A stretch of DNA of 64,000 nt from Bacillota bacterium (GCA_023391835.1 JAEWAE010000039.1:1-64000); one strand, 5' to 3'; positions 8,714-17,299 are shown, counted from the stretch's first letter. Numbers and translations are program-made. The notes: generated by a model from the letters alone, not told the origin.

Positions 8714-9577
8714 ATGGAACTCAAGCAACTGCGGTATTTCCTCGCCATTGCGGAAGAAAAACAGATTACGGCCGCCGCCCGGCGGCTGCACATCGCCCAG
8801 CCGCCGCTGAGTTATCAGCTTAAGCGTCTTGAGGAAGAGCTGGGCGTCACGCTGGTGCGGCGCGGGCCCCGCAGCCTTTCGCTCACCGACGCGGGGGAAA
8901 TGCTGCGCCGCCGGGCCGAGCAGATCCTGAGTCTTGCCGACTCCACCCGGAATGAGATCACAAGCTTTGGCAAAGAAGTGCGCGGCACACTGTCGGTCGG
9001 CATCATTTCCTCCTCCGGCGGCGGCATCCCGGATTGCCGCACGTTGGATTTTGCCCGGCAGTATCCGGATGTCCATTTCGAGATTCACGAGGGGAACACC
9101 TATCAGGTGCTGGATATGCTCGAGCGGGGCGTGGCGGAAGTCGGCATCGTCCGCACACCTTTTCCCCATGAAATGTTGGTCTATCACTATCTGCCTGAGG
9201 AGCCGATGCTCGCCGTCATGTCGCCCGAGACCCTTTGCGGAGCCGAGAAGCGCCGCGTCACGCTGCCGGAGCTGGCCGGGCAGCCCATCGTCCTGTATCG
9301 CCGGTTCGACCGGCTCATCCGCGAAGCCTTTGCCCATTCGGGCGTCGAGCCGCAGATCATCTGCCGCAGCGACGACGCACGCACGGCGCTGCGCTGGGCT
9401 CAGGCCGGTCTGGGCATCGCTCTGGTGCCGGAGTCCGCCTTCCGCATGGCGGAAATGGAGCAGCTCACGGCCAAGGAACTGCTCTGCCCGGAGCTTGTGA
9501 CGCGCATGGCGGTCATCTGGCGTAAAAACCGCAGCCTTTCCGTCCCGGCCGGTAAATTCGTCGAATTCTTTTCCTGA
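8714..9577 (+). CDS. LysR-family transcriptional regulator
   Basis: 287-aa DNA-binding regulator. The N-terminal winged helix-turn-helix (MELKQLRYFLAIAEEKQITA onward, recognition region AQPPLSYQLKRLEEELG) is followed by a periplasmic-binding-protein-like effector domain from about residue 90. The ATG at 8714 has AAGAAGG 6 nt upstream; an upstream in-frame GTG at 8708 overlaps that site. The neighbours are murQ on the same strand and a convergent esterase, so its target is not obvious; the more usual divergent partner is missing. Confidence 0.9.
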   Translation: MELKQLRYFLAIAEEKQITAAARRLHIAQPPLSYQLKRLEEELGVTLVRRGPRSLSLTDAGEMLRRRAEQILSLADSTRNEITSFGKEVRGTLSVGIISSSGGGIPDCRTLDFARQYPDVHFEIHEGNTYQVLDMLERGVAEVGIVRTPFPHEMLVYHYLPEEPMLAVMSPETLCGAEKRRVTLPELAGQPIVLYRRFDRLIREAFAHSGVEPQIICRSDDARTALRWAQAGLGIALVPESAFRMAEMEQLTAKELLCPELVTRMAVIWRKNRSLSVPAGKFVEFFS

Positions 9578-9589
9578 TCCGCCGGCGCC

Positions 9590-10264
9590 TCAGAATTGCA
9601 TCGGCCGCAGGGCCTCGGCGATCCGCGCGGCCAGCCGCCGGTAACCCGCCCGATTATAGTGGAGCTTGTCGGGCATGTAAAGACTGGCCTGCTCGGCCAC
9701 AAACGGGGAAATGCCGCTGGAAGCGTACATGTCAATGACCGGCACGCTGTATTCGTCGCAGACCGACCGGATGGCCGCCGCGTAATCCGCCTGCACCAGG
9801 CCCACCCGGTTGGGCGTGAAAGTATTCGGGTAATGCTTCGTGGGGTGGACAAAATCGTTTTTCATGGGCGTGAGAAAGAAAAGCCGCCCCCGCGGGTATT
9901 TCCGGATAAGGCCCGGGATAAGCGTGTGCAGCGCCCCCGTAAAACAGTGTGGGTCGGTCGAGTCCCGCGGCCCCATCGGCACGTCGTGCTGGAAATCGTT
10001 TACGCCGCCCAGAACCAGGATCAGATCGGCCGCGTCATCCATGGCGTCGAAGCGTTCGACAAAGCTGTCGTCCCGGTCGGGCGTGATGGCAATGCGCGAG
10101 CCGTTCCTACCGTAATTGCGCACCTCGCGCAGACGGATAAAATCTTGGATCTGGGTCGGCCACGAAATCTCGTTTCCGCCGGTTCCCTGACTGTTGTCGC
10201 CCCACACGGTGGAATCGCCCAGACAATTCATAACGCAGTTTTCCAAAGAAATGTTTTCCGACAT
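9590..10264 (-). CDS. SGNH/GDSL-type esterase
   Basis: 224-aa hydrolase. The block I motif is NCLGDSTVWG near residue 13 (nucleophile Ser), block III is GGVNDF near residue 85, and the C-terminal block V is DKLHYNRAGY near residue 200 (Asp and His of the triad). No signal peptide is evident. These enzymes de-esterify carbohydrates, lipids or peptidoglycan. AGGTGG lies about 7 nt before the ATG. It converges with the LysR gene with only 12 bp between stop codons. Confidence 0.85.
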   Translation of the reverse strand: MSENISLENCVMNCLGDSTVWGDNSQGTGGNEISWPTQIQDFIRLREVRNYGRNGSRIAITPDRDDSFVERFDAMDDAADLILVLGGVNDFQHDVPMGPRDSTDPHCFTGALHTLIPGLIRKYPRGRLFFLTPMKNDFVHPTKHYPNTFTPNRVGLVQADYAAAIRSVCDEYSVPVIDMYASSGISPFVAEQASLYMPDKLHYNRAGYRRLAARIAEALRPMQF

Positions 10265-10292
10265 CCACAGCCACCTGATTTTCTAAAATTTC

Positions 10293-10320
10293 GCCGGTTT
10301 CTGTACGCGCCGGCTTTTTT
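10293..10320 (+). terminator. Small hairpin with T-run
   Basis: GCCGG (10293-10297) with CCGGC (10310-10314) then six T on the plus strand. It could stop antisense read-through before pta; on the minus strand it would be in the esterase mRNA leader. Confidence 0.4.
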
Positions 10321-10348
10321 ATTGTACCATTTGCCGGGGCGGTGTCAA
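10321..10348 (-). promoter_or_regulatory. Promoter of the SGNH esterase gene
   Basis: On the minus strand TTGACA (10348-10343), 16-nt spacer, TACAAT (10326-10321), about 60 bp upstream of the esterase start. Confidence 0.6.
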
Positions 10349-10463
10349 GGCTCGGCCGGCTCTGCCGGATTGCAGACTGACGCAAAATATGGGAGAAAAC
10401 GGCGATGAAACCGGATGGAATGTACAAAATCATACGGAAGTTGTCGAAAAGCCCGGCCGATTC

Positions 10464-10493
10464 TTGATTTCACCGGGAGAATGGGTCTATACT
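10464..10493 (+). promoter_or_regulatory. pta promoter
   Basis: TTGATT (10464-10469), 18-nt spacer, TATACT (10488-10493), about 40 bp before the pta start codon. Confidence 0.6.
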
Positions 10494-10534
10494 AGGAACG
10501 TAACCCACAAACAAACGACGGAGGAATTTCAGAC

Positions 10535-11509
10535 ATGTTTGAAAACATGATCGCTGCACTCAAAAAGGATAAACGCCGGATCGTTTTCACCGAAGGGACC
10601 GACCCCCGTATCCTGGAAGCCGCCAGCCGGCTCAGCCAGGAGGGTATCCTTTCGCCCATCCTGCTGGGCGACCCGGCCGAGATCGACGCCGCTGCGAAAA
10701 AGTATAACCGGAACATCGCCGGCATCGAAAAGATTGACCCGAAGCATTACGCCCGTTTCGATGAAATGCTTCAGAAAATGGTCGAGCTGCGCAAGGGCAA
10801 AATGGATGAGGCCGCCTGCCGCGCCGCGCTGGCCAAATCCAACTATTTCGGCACCATGCTTGTGAAGATGGACATTGCCGACTGCCTGCTTGGCGGCGCC
10901 ACCTACTCCACGGCCGACACCGTGCGTCCGGCCCTGCAGCTCATTAAGACAAAGCCTGGCAGCAAGATTGTTTCCAGTTGCTTTATTCTGGCCCGCACCG
11001 CCTCCGACGGCAGCGAGGAACTGTATGCCATGGCGGACTGCGCCATCAACATCGACCCCAATGAGGATCAGCTCGTCGAGATCGCCGAGCAGACCGTTGC
11101 CACCGCCCGCGTCTTTTCCATCGACCCGAAGGTCGCGATGCTTTCCTACAGCACCATGGGCTCCGGCAAGGGTGATAAGGTTGACCTCGTGCGCAACGCC
11201 ACCGCGAAGCTCAAGGCCAAGAATTCCGACTTCCCGGTGGACGGCGAGCTTCAGTTCGACGCCGCTTTCGCGCCGGAAGTCGCTAAGGTCAAGGCTCCGG
11301 CGTCCCAGGTGGCCGGCCGCGCCAACACCTTCGTGTTCCCCGACATCAACGCCGGCAATATCGGCTACAAGATTGCCCAGCGGCTGGGCGGCTTCGAGGC
11401 CTTCGGCCCGATCCTGCAGGGCCTCAACGCCCCCATCAATGATCTTTCCCGCGGCTGCAACGCGGAGGAAGTCTATAAGATGGCCATCATCACCGCGTGC
11501 CTGAAATAA
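10535..11509 (+). CDS. pta: Phosphate acetyltransferase
   Basis: 324-aa short-form Pta that interconverts acetyl-CoA and acetyl phosphate, the step before acetate kinase in ATP-yielding acetate production. Family features include the N-terminal RIVFTEGTDPRILEAASRL and the C-terminal NTFVFPDINAGNIGYKIAQR stretch near residue 265. GGAGG sits about 10 nt before the ATG. It is a single-gene unit with its own promoter and terminator; ackA is not adjacent, which differs from the common pta-ackA pairing. Confidence 0.94.
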   Translation: MFENMIAALKKDKRRIVFTEGTDPRILEAASRLSQEGILSPILLGDPAEIDAAAKKYNRNIAGIEKIDPKHYARFDEMLQKMVELRKGKMDEAACRAALAKSNYFGTMLVKMDIADCLLGGATYSTADTVRPALQLIKTKPGSKIVSSCFILARTASDGSEELYAMADCAINIDPNEDQLVEIAEQTVATARVFSIDPKVAMLSYSTMGSGKGDKVDLVRNATAKLKAKNSDFPVDGELQFDAAFAPEVAKVKAPASQVAGRANTFVFPDINAGNIGYKIAQRLGGFEAFGPILQGLNAPINDLSRGCNAEEVYKMAIITACLK

Positions 11510-11527
11510 TCCCGATTGGAACAGGGG

Positions 11528-11559
11528 AAGGCCGCCGTCCTATTGACGGCGGCCTTTTT
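11528..11559 (+). terminator. pta terminator
   Basis: AAGGCCGCCGTC (11528-11539) pairs with GACGGCGGCCTT (11545-11556) and runs into five T. Confidence 0.92.
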
Positions 11560-11597
11560 CGTATTGCTTCCGAGCCGACAGAAGGGGGGCTTAAATA

Positions 11598-12116
11598 ATG
11601 GAGGGTGTCGCGCGCGGTAAAGTCCGCCTGCTGCCGCACCAAGCGGAGTGGGAACAGGAATTCCGTCTTGTCGCGGAGCAGATTCGGGCGGCATGGGCCG
11701 GCAATGCGTGGGATATCCAGCATGTGGGCAGCACGGCGGTCCCGGGCATCCGCGCCAAGCCGATTTTGGATGTGGCGGTGCTCCTGCGCTCTGTCCGGGC
11801 CATGGATATCGCCGCCATGGAGCGCTTGGGCTATGAATACTGCGGCCCGCGGGAGGGGCGGGAAACCTATCATCTATTCGTACTCCGCAGCCCGGAGGGG
11901 CTTTCGCTGCGGCATATCCACTGCTACGATGTGGCCGACACGGAGTTTCTCTGTCTGGTCGGTTTCCGGGATTATCTCAATGCCCATCCGGATACCGCCG
12001 CCCGGTATGAGGCCCTTAAAACGGCTTTGGCGGCGAAGTATCCCAATGACCGCGTTGCGTATACCGCCGGCAAGGCGGCCTTTATTCAGAGCGTTTACGC
12101 CCGGCTGGACGATTGA
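11598..12116 (+). CDS. GrpB-family (UPF0157) nucleotidyltransferase-like protein
   Basis: 172-aa cytoplasmic protein. Family hallmarks are the early W near residue 17 (HQAEWEQEF), the HVGSTAVPGIRAKPILDVAV block near residue 38 and HIHCYD near residue 105. GrpB/UPF0157 proteins have a nucleotidyltransferase-like fold and no firmly established reaction. The ribosome site GAAGGGGGG lies 8 nt before the ATG. It stands alone between two terminators. Confidence 0.87.
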   Translation: MEGVARGKVRLLPHQAEWEQEFRLVAEQIRAAWAGNAWDIQHVGSTAVPGIRAKPILDVAVLLRSVRAMDIAAMERLGYEYCGPREGRETYHLFVLRSPEGLSLRHIHCYDVADTEFLCLVGFRDYLNAHPDTAARYEALKTALAAKYPNDRVAYTAGKAAFIQSVYARLDD

Positions 12117-12129
12117 CCGGCGGCTGGGT

Positions 12130-12171
12130 GCAAAACGGCATCGGCGGGTCAAGCCGCCGATGCCGTTTTGC
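12130..12171. terminator. Bidirectional terminator between convergent genes
   Basis: A perfect 18-bp stem (12130-12147 with 12154-12171) with a 6-nt loop. The outer arms read GCAAAACGG and CCGTTTTGC, giving short T-runs on both strands. Confidence 0.8.
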
Positions 12172-12192
12172 ATGTATATGCGCTCCCCGGTG

Positions 12193-12774
12193 TCAGAATC
12201 CGTGAATCAGCAGCGAGGCCAATGTCAGACCGAAAAAGGGGAGAATAGTCCCCGCAATCAACTGCTCGAGGGTATGGCGCCCGGCCTTGAGGCTCGACCA
12301 CCACACGATTGCCAGCGGGATGACGCCCAGACAGCCCGCCCACTGGCCGAAAAACGCGAGAATGGCAAACGGCCCGGCCACGCCGCAAGCATGGCCGCTG
12401 GCTCGCACGTGCAGCAGGAAATTGAAAAGCACCACCAGCACACCCGAAAACAAATAGGCCAGGAAGATGATTTTCAGCCTTTCCGGTGCGTGCGCGGCGA
12501 AGGCTGTGACGCACCCCAGGATGTACCCCAGCACGGCGAAAATCATCGCCAGATTCCGTTGCCCTTCCCGCCCTTTGCCGCGAAAATGGGGGAACAGCGG
12601 CTGCAGGGGATAGCCCAGCAGCGGCAGCACGGTCAGGAACCCCACCGAGGCGGCGAAAAATCCAACCCCGCCGATAGCCGCCGGGTCTTTTGCAAACAGT
12701 ACGATCAACATCACCAGCGCCATCAGGGGCGCCACCGTCAGAACGCGGAGAGTTTTTGCCACATGCAGCATCAT
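12193..12774 (-). CDS. PAP2-like integral membrane protein with altered catalytic residues
   Basis: 193-aa protein with about six membrane helices. A SGH motif (RASGHACG) lies near residue 126 and a second motif S-S-LKAGR-H-TLE-Q near 165. This matches the PAP2 third-domain pattern SRx5Hx3D in spacing, but with Ser in place of Arg and Gln in place of Asp. PAP2 enzymes dephosphorylate membrane lipids such as undecaprenyl pyrophosphate; the substitutions suggest changed or reduced activity. It follows the DegV gene by 15 bp, so both are probably one operon. Confidence 0.6.
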   Translation of the reverse strand: MMLHVAKTLRVLTVAPLMALVMLIVLFAKDPAAIGGVGFFAASVGFLTVLPLLGYPLQPLFPHFRGKGREGQRNLAMIFAVLGYILGCVTAFAAHAPERLKIIFLAYLFSGVLVVLFNFLLHVRASGHACGVAGPFAILAFFGQWAGCLGVIPLAIVWWSSLKAGRHTLEQLIAGTILPFFGLTLASLLIHGF

Positions 12775-12789
12775 TCGGTGACCTCCCGC

Positions 12790-13686
12790 TCAATCGACAC
12801 GCCGGTCGCCGACGAAAAACAAGGCGACGGTGCCCGGCCCCGTGTGGGAGCCGATGACCGTGCCGATGTCGTGAATGGACACCGGTCCGTCCATGTGGGG
12901 AAAGGCGGCCTCGACCAGGTCGGCCACCGCCCGCGCGGTATCCAGGCACGCCGAGTGGGAAAGGAAGCATTTGCCCCGGTAATCCGTGCCGCCCTCGGCA
13001 TGCTCCTTCATCTTTTCCACAATGGCGCGGATGACGCGCGGCTTAGAACGGATTTTTTCCCGCGGCATCAGGTGCCCCGACTCATCCATGTTGAGCAGCG
13101 GGCAGATGCCCAGTACGGTGCCGAAAAGCCCCGCCGCACGGGAAATGCGCCCGCCGCGGATATAGAAGGTCAGGTCGGTGGAAAAAAACCAGTGATGGAT
13201 CGTGAGCTTGTGCGCCTGAGCCCACTGGAGCGCCTGATCGAAGGTGTCGCCGGCGTCGCGCCGGTCGGCCAGCCTATCCATCAGAAGCCCGTAGCCCGAC
13301 GAGGCGCCCAGGGAATCCACCACGTCGATTTTCCGCTGCGGGTATTTGGCGCGCAGATCGTCCCGGGCGATGCAGGCGGAATGGTATTCGCCCGAAATGC
13401 CGGAGGAAAGGCTGATGTGCAGCACGTCCTGCCCCTGCTGCAAAAAGGGCTCCCAGAAAGCCCGGAATTCGTCGACATTCACCTGCGATGTGGTGGAAGT
13501 GGACCCCTCCGCCAGTTTCTGATAAAAAACGGGGAACGGCACGGATTTGCCCAGGTCGTCAGGGTATTCGGTTCCGTCCAGCGTAAAATGGAACGGTACG
13601 TAATGGACGTGCCGGCGCGTGAAAAATTCGGGCGACATATCCGTCGTGGAACAACAGGTCAGCACATAGGATTCACTGGCATTCAT
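12790..13686 (-). CDS. DegV-family fatty-acid-binding protein
   Basis: 298-aa cytoplasmic protein of the DegV/EDD family. Recognisable blocks are SYVLTCCSTTDMSPEFF at the N-terminus, the STTSQVN motif near residue 63 (fatty-acid carboxylate contact), ISLSSGISGEYHSA near residue 90 and an ISRAAGLFGTVLGI block near 182. Such proteins (FakB type) present fatty acids to the kinase FakA, which is not in the window. The ATG at 13686 is chosen because GGAGG lies 8 nt upstream; 31 extra in-frame codons above it have no ribosome site. Confidence 0.88.
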   Translation of the reverse strand: MNASESYVLTCCSTTDMSPEFFTRRHVHYVPFHFTLDGTEYPDDLGKSVPFPVFYQKLAEGSTSTTSQVNVDEFRAFWEPFLQQGQDVLHISLSSGISGEYHSACIARDDLRAKYPQRKIDVVDSLGASSGYGLLMDRLADRRDAGDTFDQALQWAQAHKLTIHHWFFSTDLTFYIRGGRISRAAGLFGTVLGICPLLNMDESGHLMPREKIRSKPRVIRAIVEKMKEHAEGGTDYRGKCFLSHSACLDTARAVADLVEAAFPHMDGPVSIHDIGTVIGSHTGPGTVALFFVGDRRVD

Positions 13687-13875
13687 TTTGTCCGCCTCCG
13701 GTTTGGAAAAATTAGAATGAGATGAAAATATTCGGTGATATGACACGCGGCACAGCGACCGCAACTTATGAAATATCATACCGGATGAAACGGGCCTTTG
13801 TCACCCTACGTCTGCCCGTCGGCATCCTCCCGTGCGTTTCGGGGGAGTAGAGAGGCTTTTCACGTATTCTACTGG

Positions 13876-13908
13876 GAAAAAACGGGCTCTACCGTCGGTA
13901 GAGCCCGT
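13876..13908 (-). terminator. Minus-strand terminator without an obvious gene
   Basis: ACGGGCTCTACC (13882-13893) pairs with GGTAGAGCCCGT (13897-13908), a 12-bp stem with a 3-nt loop. On the minus strand it is followed by six T (13882-13877). No minus-strand gene ends here; it lies between the divergent DegV and XRE genes. Confidence 0.7.
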
Positions 13909-13921
13909 CAAAAACAAAGAT

Positions 13922-13950
13922 TTGTAATTTTTCACGCCATCGACTATAAT
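13922..13950 (+). promoter_or_regulatory. Promoter of the XRE regulator gene
   Basis: TTGTAA (13922-13927), 17-nt spacer, TATAAT (13945-13950), about 55 bp upstream of the start codon. Confidence 0.65.
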
Positions 13951-14005
13951 ACAAGTATCGAGCCGCACCCAAGCGGCGACACGAGTGACGGGGGAGCCTG
14001 AACGT

Positions 14006-14605
14006 ATGGAAGACCTGAAGCCTACGATTGCGAAAAACATCGCCGAGCTGCGCCGCAGCCTGCGTATGACGCAGGCGGAGCTGGCCCAGCGGCTTCACTA
14101 TTCGGATAAGGCGGTTTCCAAATGGGAACGTGCCGAGTCCGTGCCCGACGTATCCATTCTCAAACAGATCGCCAATCTTTTCGGCGTGACCGTCGATTAT
14201 CTGCTGGAGCCGGAACACGGCAAGTCGAAAGACAACGTGGCCGCCCAGACCCGCCGCAACCGGCTGGTTATCACTTTGCTGTCGGTGACGTTCGTGTTTT
14301 TGATCGCCACGTTTCTCTTTGCCGGCTACGGTATTTTTTCCACGCCGCTGCGCCGGGTCTGGATCATTTATGTCTATGCGGTGCCGGTGGCCTCCGTCGT
14401 GGCGCTGGTGCTCAATTCCGTCTGGGGGCTGCACCGGCATGTGACCAACAGCGTGATCATTTCCGTGCTCATCTGGAGCCTGCTGACGGCGGTCTTCTTG
14501 TCGTTCCGGTGGGAAAATCTCTGGCTGATCTTTACCCCCGGCGTGCCGGCTCAGGTGCTGGTCATCCTCTGGTCTCGGCTGAAATTCCGCCGTCGGTCGG
14601 CGTAA
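14006..14605 (+). CDS. Membrane-anchored XRE-family regulator
   Basis: 199-aa protein. An N-terminal Cro/CI helix-turn-helix (residues about 5-62; LAQRLHYSDKAVSKWERAES) is typical of the XRE group common in Clostridia. From about residue 80 there are four predicted hydrophobic segments, so the DNA-binding domain is tethered to the membrane. The ATG at 14006 has GGGGGAG 9 nt upstream; a GTG at 13985 in frame overlaps nothing useful. Membrane XRE proteins often respond to envelope stress; the target here is unknown. Confidence 0.85.
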   Translation: MEDLKPTIAKNIAELRRSLRMTQAELAQRLHYSDKAVSKWERAESVPDVSILKQIANLFGVTVDYLLEPEHGKSKDNVAAQTRRNRLVITLLSVTFVFLIATFLFAGYGIFSTPLRRVWIIYVYAVPVASVVALVLNSVWGLHRHVTNSVIISVLIWSLLTAVFLSFRWENLWLIFTPGVPAQVLVILWSRLKFRRRSA

Positions 14606-14684
14606 GGCGGCGGAAATGCCGCCGAGCCGGTCGGCGGGCCCCGGAGCACCACGTTGCGTGTGCTGCGGATGAATTCCCGCTCGT

Positions 14685-15545
14685 TTACACTCCCCGCTCG
14701 CCGAGGAGCAATCCTGCCAACAGCAGCGCGAGCACTCCGAAATTCACGATGGTAAACGGCCGCACATAGTGCCCGCCCGGGTATTTTCGGATATATAGTT
14801 TATAGGAAATAATGCTGGCCAGTGAGGCGACCGGCGTGCCCAGCCCCCCGGCTGAAACGCCGTAGAGCAGCTCCCGGTAACGGGACGTGAAGCCCGACAG
14901 CAGCACGGCGGTGGGCACGTTGCTGAGCACCTGCGACAACCCGGCCGCATAGAGCAGCACTGCGGGACGGGAATGCAGCGCCATGGCAAAGAATGTGCGC
15001 ACCGCCGGGATGGCCGTGATGCTGCCGGTAAACAGGAAAAACAGCACGAACGTCAGCAGCAGGAAATAATCCACCTGCCTGAAAAGCCGCGGCGCCAGCA
15101 CTAGAAAAATACCCACGGTTACCGCCAGAGAAATACGGGTGTCTACTATATGCAGCACCGACAGGATGTTGCATACAAACGCGACGGCGGCCCCCATCAA
15201 CAGTTTCGGCTCCCGTATCTCCGGCTGCACACCGGCGGGGGGCAGCCGGCCGCCCCGGTTCCACCCGAGGCCCAGTGCCGCCAGTACCACAGCGCTCCCG
15301 GCGCAGAAAGGCACCGTGGCGGCGAAGAACTGCGCGGGTGGAATGTGAAAATAGGAGTACAGATACAGATTCTGCGGATTGCCGAAGGGCGTCAGCGCGG
15401 AAAAAAGATTGGCGGCCAGCGTTTCCAGTATAATCAGCCGCACCGGGTCGGTGCGGGCGTTTTGCGCGATGACGATGGTCAGCGGCACGATGGTCAGCAG
15501 CGCCACGTCGTTTAAGAAGTCGGCCCGGCCGCATGTTCCGGTCGG
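14685..15545 (-). pseudogene. ArsB/CitMHS-type anion permease, N-terminally truncated
   Basis: The recognisable part (about 280 aa) begins abruptly at FLNDVALLTIVPLTIVIAQ and includes ETLAANLFSALTPFGNPQNL, both conserved in the SLC13/ArsB-like permeases, and runs to a normal C-terminus with about seven helices. The expected first 100 or so residues with three helices are missing. Upstream of about 15519 the frame is open but reads as non-membrane, Pro/Arg-rich sequence that is antisense to another small ORF. No start codon with a ribosome site is found near the break. Most likely a deletion removed the 5' end. A shortened functional protein is less likely. Confidence 0.65.
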
Positions 15546-15563
15546 GGGAAAAGAGGCTGTCTG

Positions 15564-15782
15564 TTGAAAAATCTCCATGATTTTGAAAGCATCAAGGCCG
15601 CGCTGGAAGAGTTTTTGCAAAAAGAGGATTCCACGCTCGACCGGTATGATATTTTCACCCACAAAGTCTGGCTCGCCGTCGGCAAGCCGGAGCCGCAGGC
15701 CGGCGAATTTGCCCGGATACTCAAAAATCTGGCCGACAGCCTTACGGGCCAGAAATGGAAGATCCTCTATCGGCTGCGCTGA
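15564..15782 (+). CDS. Small hypothetical protein next to the truncated permease
   Basis: 72-aa predicted soluble, charged protein (MKNLHDFESIKAALEEFL start, helical first half). It starts with TTG; AAAGAGG lies 7 nt upstream. No family is recognised. It begins 20-40 bp from the point where permease homology stops, and ends 92 bp before the lipase gene. It may be an intact neighbour brought next to the permease by the deletion, or the surviving end of a longer gene. Confidence 0.5.
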   Translation: MKNLHDFESIKAALEEFLQKEDSTLDRYDIFTHKVWLAVGKPEPQAGEFARILKNLADSLTGQKWKILYRLR

Positions 15783-15874
15783 GACGGCCGGTCCATGCAC
15801 GCCGCCGCTCCCCGGGTCATAATCTGGCGTAAGACCGCCGGGCATCCCCGGCGGGGGGAAGGGGAGTGTGCACG

Positions 15875-17299
15875 GTGGCACAGACAGATGGGCCGGCAGC
15901 ACCGCAGCTGTGCGGTACCTATGACGGCGAGGGCCGGGGCGCATGGTATGCGGGCGACCGGCCCATGCAGGCAGGCGATCTGCCAGTGCTGGTTTTCGTG
16001 CCGGGGCTGGGGTCCCCGGCCTCCAGCTACTGGCAGACGGGGGAATACGGCCCCAACCGGATGTATGAGCTGGCGTGGCGCGGCGGTTTCCGCACCGCCT
16101 TCACCGGTTTCATGAAAAAAGGCGAAAAGGCCCAGGATATGTGGCACAACGGCCGGATCTTTGCCTGGCAGCTGGAAGAAATCTGCCGTTATTACGGGGT
16201 GGAGTCGGTCGTCGTCGTCTGCCACAGCAAGGGCGGTGTGGATGCCCAGACGGCGGTTGTGTATTTCGGTGCCGCACCGCGGGTGCGCCGTCTCATCACC
16301 CTGAGCACGCCCCACTGGGGTTCCCAACTGGCCGACATTGCCTACAGCACGTTCGGCTGGCCCCTGGCCCGGCGTCTGGGCGTACATAGCCCCGGCTGCT
16401 ATGTCATGCAGACGGGGTATATGCGAGAATACCGCCGCCTGACGGATAAAAGCCCCGCAGGCGGCCCGCCCATCCTCACCACGGGCGGCAGCGGCTCGGC
16501 CCCGCCTTTCACCAAGATATGGGCCGGCTCGCAGGTGATGGCTCCTTATGGGGAAAACGACGGGGTCGTGACGGTCAAAAGCGCCCATAACCCCCGGGGC
16601 GAGCACATGGCCACGCTGCATTTCAACCATGCCCAGATGCAGCAGGGCCAGCACGTCTGGCCGTTTGTGGAAGCGATGGCCCTGGAGCTGCCGCTGCCCG
16701 CCGTGCCGGCCATGGCGCCGGCGGAGGCGGAGCCTGTGCCCGCGGGGATGATCCTGCGCGGCGGCACGCTGGGGGAACCGTCACCCTCATCCTTCTGGGT
16801 GGACGGCGGGGTCGATTCCATGGAAATCAGCGTGATGGCGGCGGGCGAAGGCACCGCTGGCCTGGCCGAAGGGCTGTCGGCTCTGGGGCCGGGCGGACGG
16901 GAACTCCGCGGCTTCCGTGCTGGGGAAGGCTTTGCCGGCGGCACGGCGCTGCAGCTGCGTGTGCCCCATCCGGCGCCGGGCGAGTGGCAGATCCGTCTGC
17001 CGGAGGCGGCGCCAGGCGTGCCGGAGGGCGGCTATTTTGCCATCGTGCGCTTTTTTGGCGGCGCGGTGCCCGTGCCCGCCGACCTTGGCGGCCGGTTGCG
17101 CTCGGTGATGCGTGTGGTGCGGCTTTTCCCCGACCGGTACGAACTGGTGGATGAAAAGCGCAGCGATTCGGGCATGCTGCCGGAGCTGCGTCTGGATGAG
17201 GGGGTTTACAACATCGAAACGCAGGTCAGCGGGCGTCTGCCGAATGGCCGCCCCTATGAGCGGGATTCGGTCCGCCCGCTGCTGATCCGCCGGCGCTGA
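15875..17299 (+). CDS. Lipase-like alpha/beta-hydrolase with C-terminal extra domain
   Basis: 474-aa protein. The first 270 residues form a triacylglycerol-lipase-like alpha/beta-hydrolase: oxyanion region VFVPGLGSPASSYW near residue 33, nucleophile elbow VVCHSKGGVDAQ near residue 118 (Ser in HSKGG), and candidate Asp and His in GENDGVVTV and HFNHAQM near residues 230 and 250. The C-terminal 200 residues look like beta-sandwich modules of unknown role. No signal peptide is clear. The GTG at 15875 is preferred because AAGGGGAG lies about 8 nt upstream; the GTG at 15866 is too close. Substrate unknown. Confidence 0.8.
   Translation: MAQTDGPAAPQLCGTYDGEGRGAWYAGDRPMQAGDLPVLVFVPGLGSPASSYWQTGEYGPNRMYELAWRGGFRTAFTGFMKKGEKAQDMWHNGRIFAWQLEEICRYYGVESVVVVCHSKGGVDAQTAVVYFGAAPRVRRLITLSTPHWGSQLADIAYSTFGWPLARRLGVHSPGCYVMQTGYMREYRRLTDKSPAGGPPILTTGGSGSAPPFTKIWAGSQVMAPYGENDGVVTVKSAHNPRGEHMATLHFNHAQMQQGQHVWPFVEAMALELPLPAVPAMAPAEAEPVPAGMILRGGTLGEPSPSSFWVDGGVDSMEISVMAAGEGTAGLAEGLSALGPGGRELRGFRAGEGFAGGTALQLRVPHPAPGEWQIRLPEAAPGVPEGGYFAIVRFFGGAVPVPADLGGRLRSVMRVVRLFPDRYELVDEKRSDSGMLPELRLDEGVYNIETQVSGRLPNGRPYERDSVRPLLIRRR

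Noticed and set aside
11605..13725. 706-codon plus-strand frame spanning the GrpB, PAP2-like and DegV genes
   Set aside because: It runs across two strands of real genes and through the bidirectional terminator at 12130-12171; no domain or ribosome site.
14800..15534. 244-codon minus-strand frame within the truncated permease
   Set aside because: Different frame from the permease homology (Arg/Ala-rich, no helices). It begins near the break, but it is only the +1 shadow of the permease remnant.
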